This document shows, piece by piece, positions 5,889-6,242 of a DNA stretch of 6,242 bases; the first letter of the stretch is position 1; every line of letters starts with the position of its first letter. The notes under the pieces were generated by a model. The model made no database searches. It was not told the DNA's origin and saw only the letters and a list, made by a program, of their open reading frames with translations. The position numbers and the translations under genes were made by a program. Source of the DNA: PALSA-243 sp036268375 (GTDB taxonomy: Bacteria; Acidobacteriota; Terriglobia; Bryobacterales; Bryobacteraceae); the NCBI GenBank assembly GCA_036268375.1, contig DATAUH010000238.1:1-6242 (forward strand), read 5' to 3'.

Positions 5889-6242
5889 CGAGATGCTGCT
5901 GCGTGTGCGATCACTGTGGTGTCCACGCGAATCAAACTCGGCTGCTGGCTGGTCGGACTCAACATCTACGGCGACCAGGTGAGTTGGAAGCAGTACGGCG
6001 GCGGCCGCCCTAAATCGGAGCTTTACGGCATCTGGAACGTGCAGCACGCAACTACCGACGGCCACACGGCGGTTCCGCCTTCCCAGCAATTCCGCCGTCT
6101 GATCTTCGATTTCCCGCAACTCCTCTCGGTTCAAAATCAGGACAACACTTTCTCCGCGTACGGCGCTGGCATCGACGCCAAAAATAACCGGTTGACGCTC
6201 ACAAACCGAGGACGTGCAGGACAGCCCGCAGGTAACTTTACC
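5889..6242 (+). pseudogene. 5'-truncated gene fragment resembling the C-terminal domain of a DoxX-family membrane protein
   Basis: After TAA at 5886-5888 the plus frame stays open for 118 codons to the right edge, with GC-rich third positions. From about 5934 it reads as a real protein: a short hydrophobic LGCWLVGLNIYGDQ, then WKQYGGGRPKSELYGIWNV, a TDG motif, QQFRRLIFDFP, LLSVQNQDN and AYGAGIDAKNNRLTLTN. This order matches, from memory, the soluble C-terminal domain that follows the membrane helices in acidobacterial DoxX-family proteins. Those helices are missing here: upstream lies the leader of the sigma operon on the other strand, there is no ATG, and the GTG codons at 5916 and 5919 have no ribosome site. 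I therefore read it as the remnant of a gene cut near 5930, or a chimeric join. A short intact gene starting at GTG is possible. The 3' end is outside the window. Confidence 0.55.

Noticed and set aside
5808..6134. A 108-codon minus-strand frame upstream of the sigma factor
   Set aside because: It overlaps the DoxX-like plus-strand segment, which has far more protein-like sequence, and shows no domain or ribosome site of its own.

Overview
The window most likely comes from an Acidobacteriota chromosome, probably a Bryobacterales/Solibacter-type organism. This is inferred from protein types, not from a marker gene. The clues are a C-terminal domain resembling TIGR03437 (abundant in Solibacter), an ECF sigma factor with a short zinc-finger anti-sigma partner, a large TPR-CHAT protein, and an Acidobacteria-style DoxX-associated C-terminal domain. 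The DNA is GC-rich, so many long antisense open frames occur that I regard as shadows.

Layout, left to right. (1) Positions 3-278, plus strand: the 3' end of a secreted-type protein with a TIGR03437-like C-terminal domain, cut by the window edge. (2) Positions 279-390: a 112-bp intergenic region with a tandem 15-bp repeat that can fold into a hairpin, a perfect 7-bp inverted repeat overlapping a TAGAAT -10-like box, and a strong Shine-Dalgarno sequence. (3) Positions 391-1179, plus strand: a complete short-chain dehydrogenase/reductase. (4) Positions 1181-5824, minus strand: a four-gene cluster, transcribed right to left: ECF sigma factor, membrane-anchored zinc-finger anti-sigma factor, an unrecognised 274-residue beta-rich protein, and a TPR-CHAT protein with a lipoprotein signal. 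Spacings are 43, 34 and 4 nt, so it is probably one operon. It ends 1 bp from the end of the dehydrogenase gene. (5) Positions 5825-5933: the presumed promoter/leader of the sigma operon, with no convincing promoter boxes. (6) About 5934-6242, plus strand: a convincing coding segment resembling the C-terminal soluble domain of acidobacterial DoxX-family membrane proteins. It has no plausible start or membrane domain upstream and runs off the right edge.

The main interest is the sigma/anti-sigma/unknown/TPR-CHAT operon. The CHAT domain keeps its His-Cys protease dyad, and the protein looks exported and lipid-anchored, which would place it on the same side of the membrane as the C-terminal domain of the anti-sigma factor. 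A working model is that the TPR-CHAT protease, on sensing a signal through its TPR array, cleaves the anti-sigma factor or the 274-residue protein and so releases the ECF sigma factor. The logic recalls the type III-E CRISPR set (TPR-CHAT Csx29, its substrate Csx30 and an ECF-like sigma factor), but no CRISPR component is present here and the model is inference.
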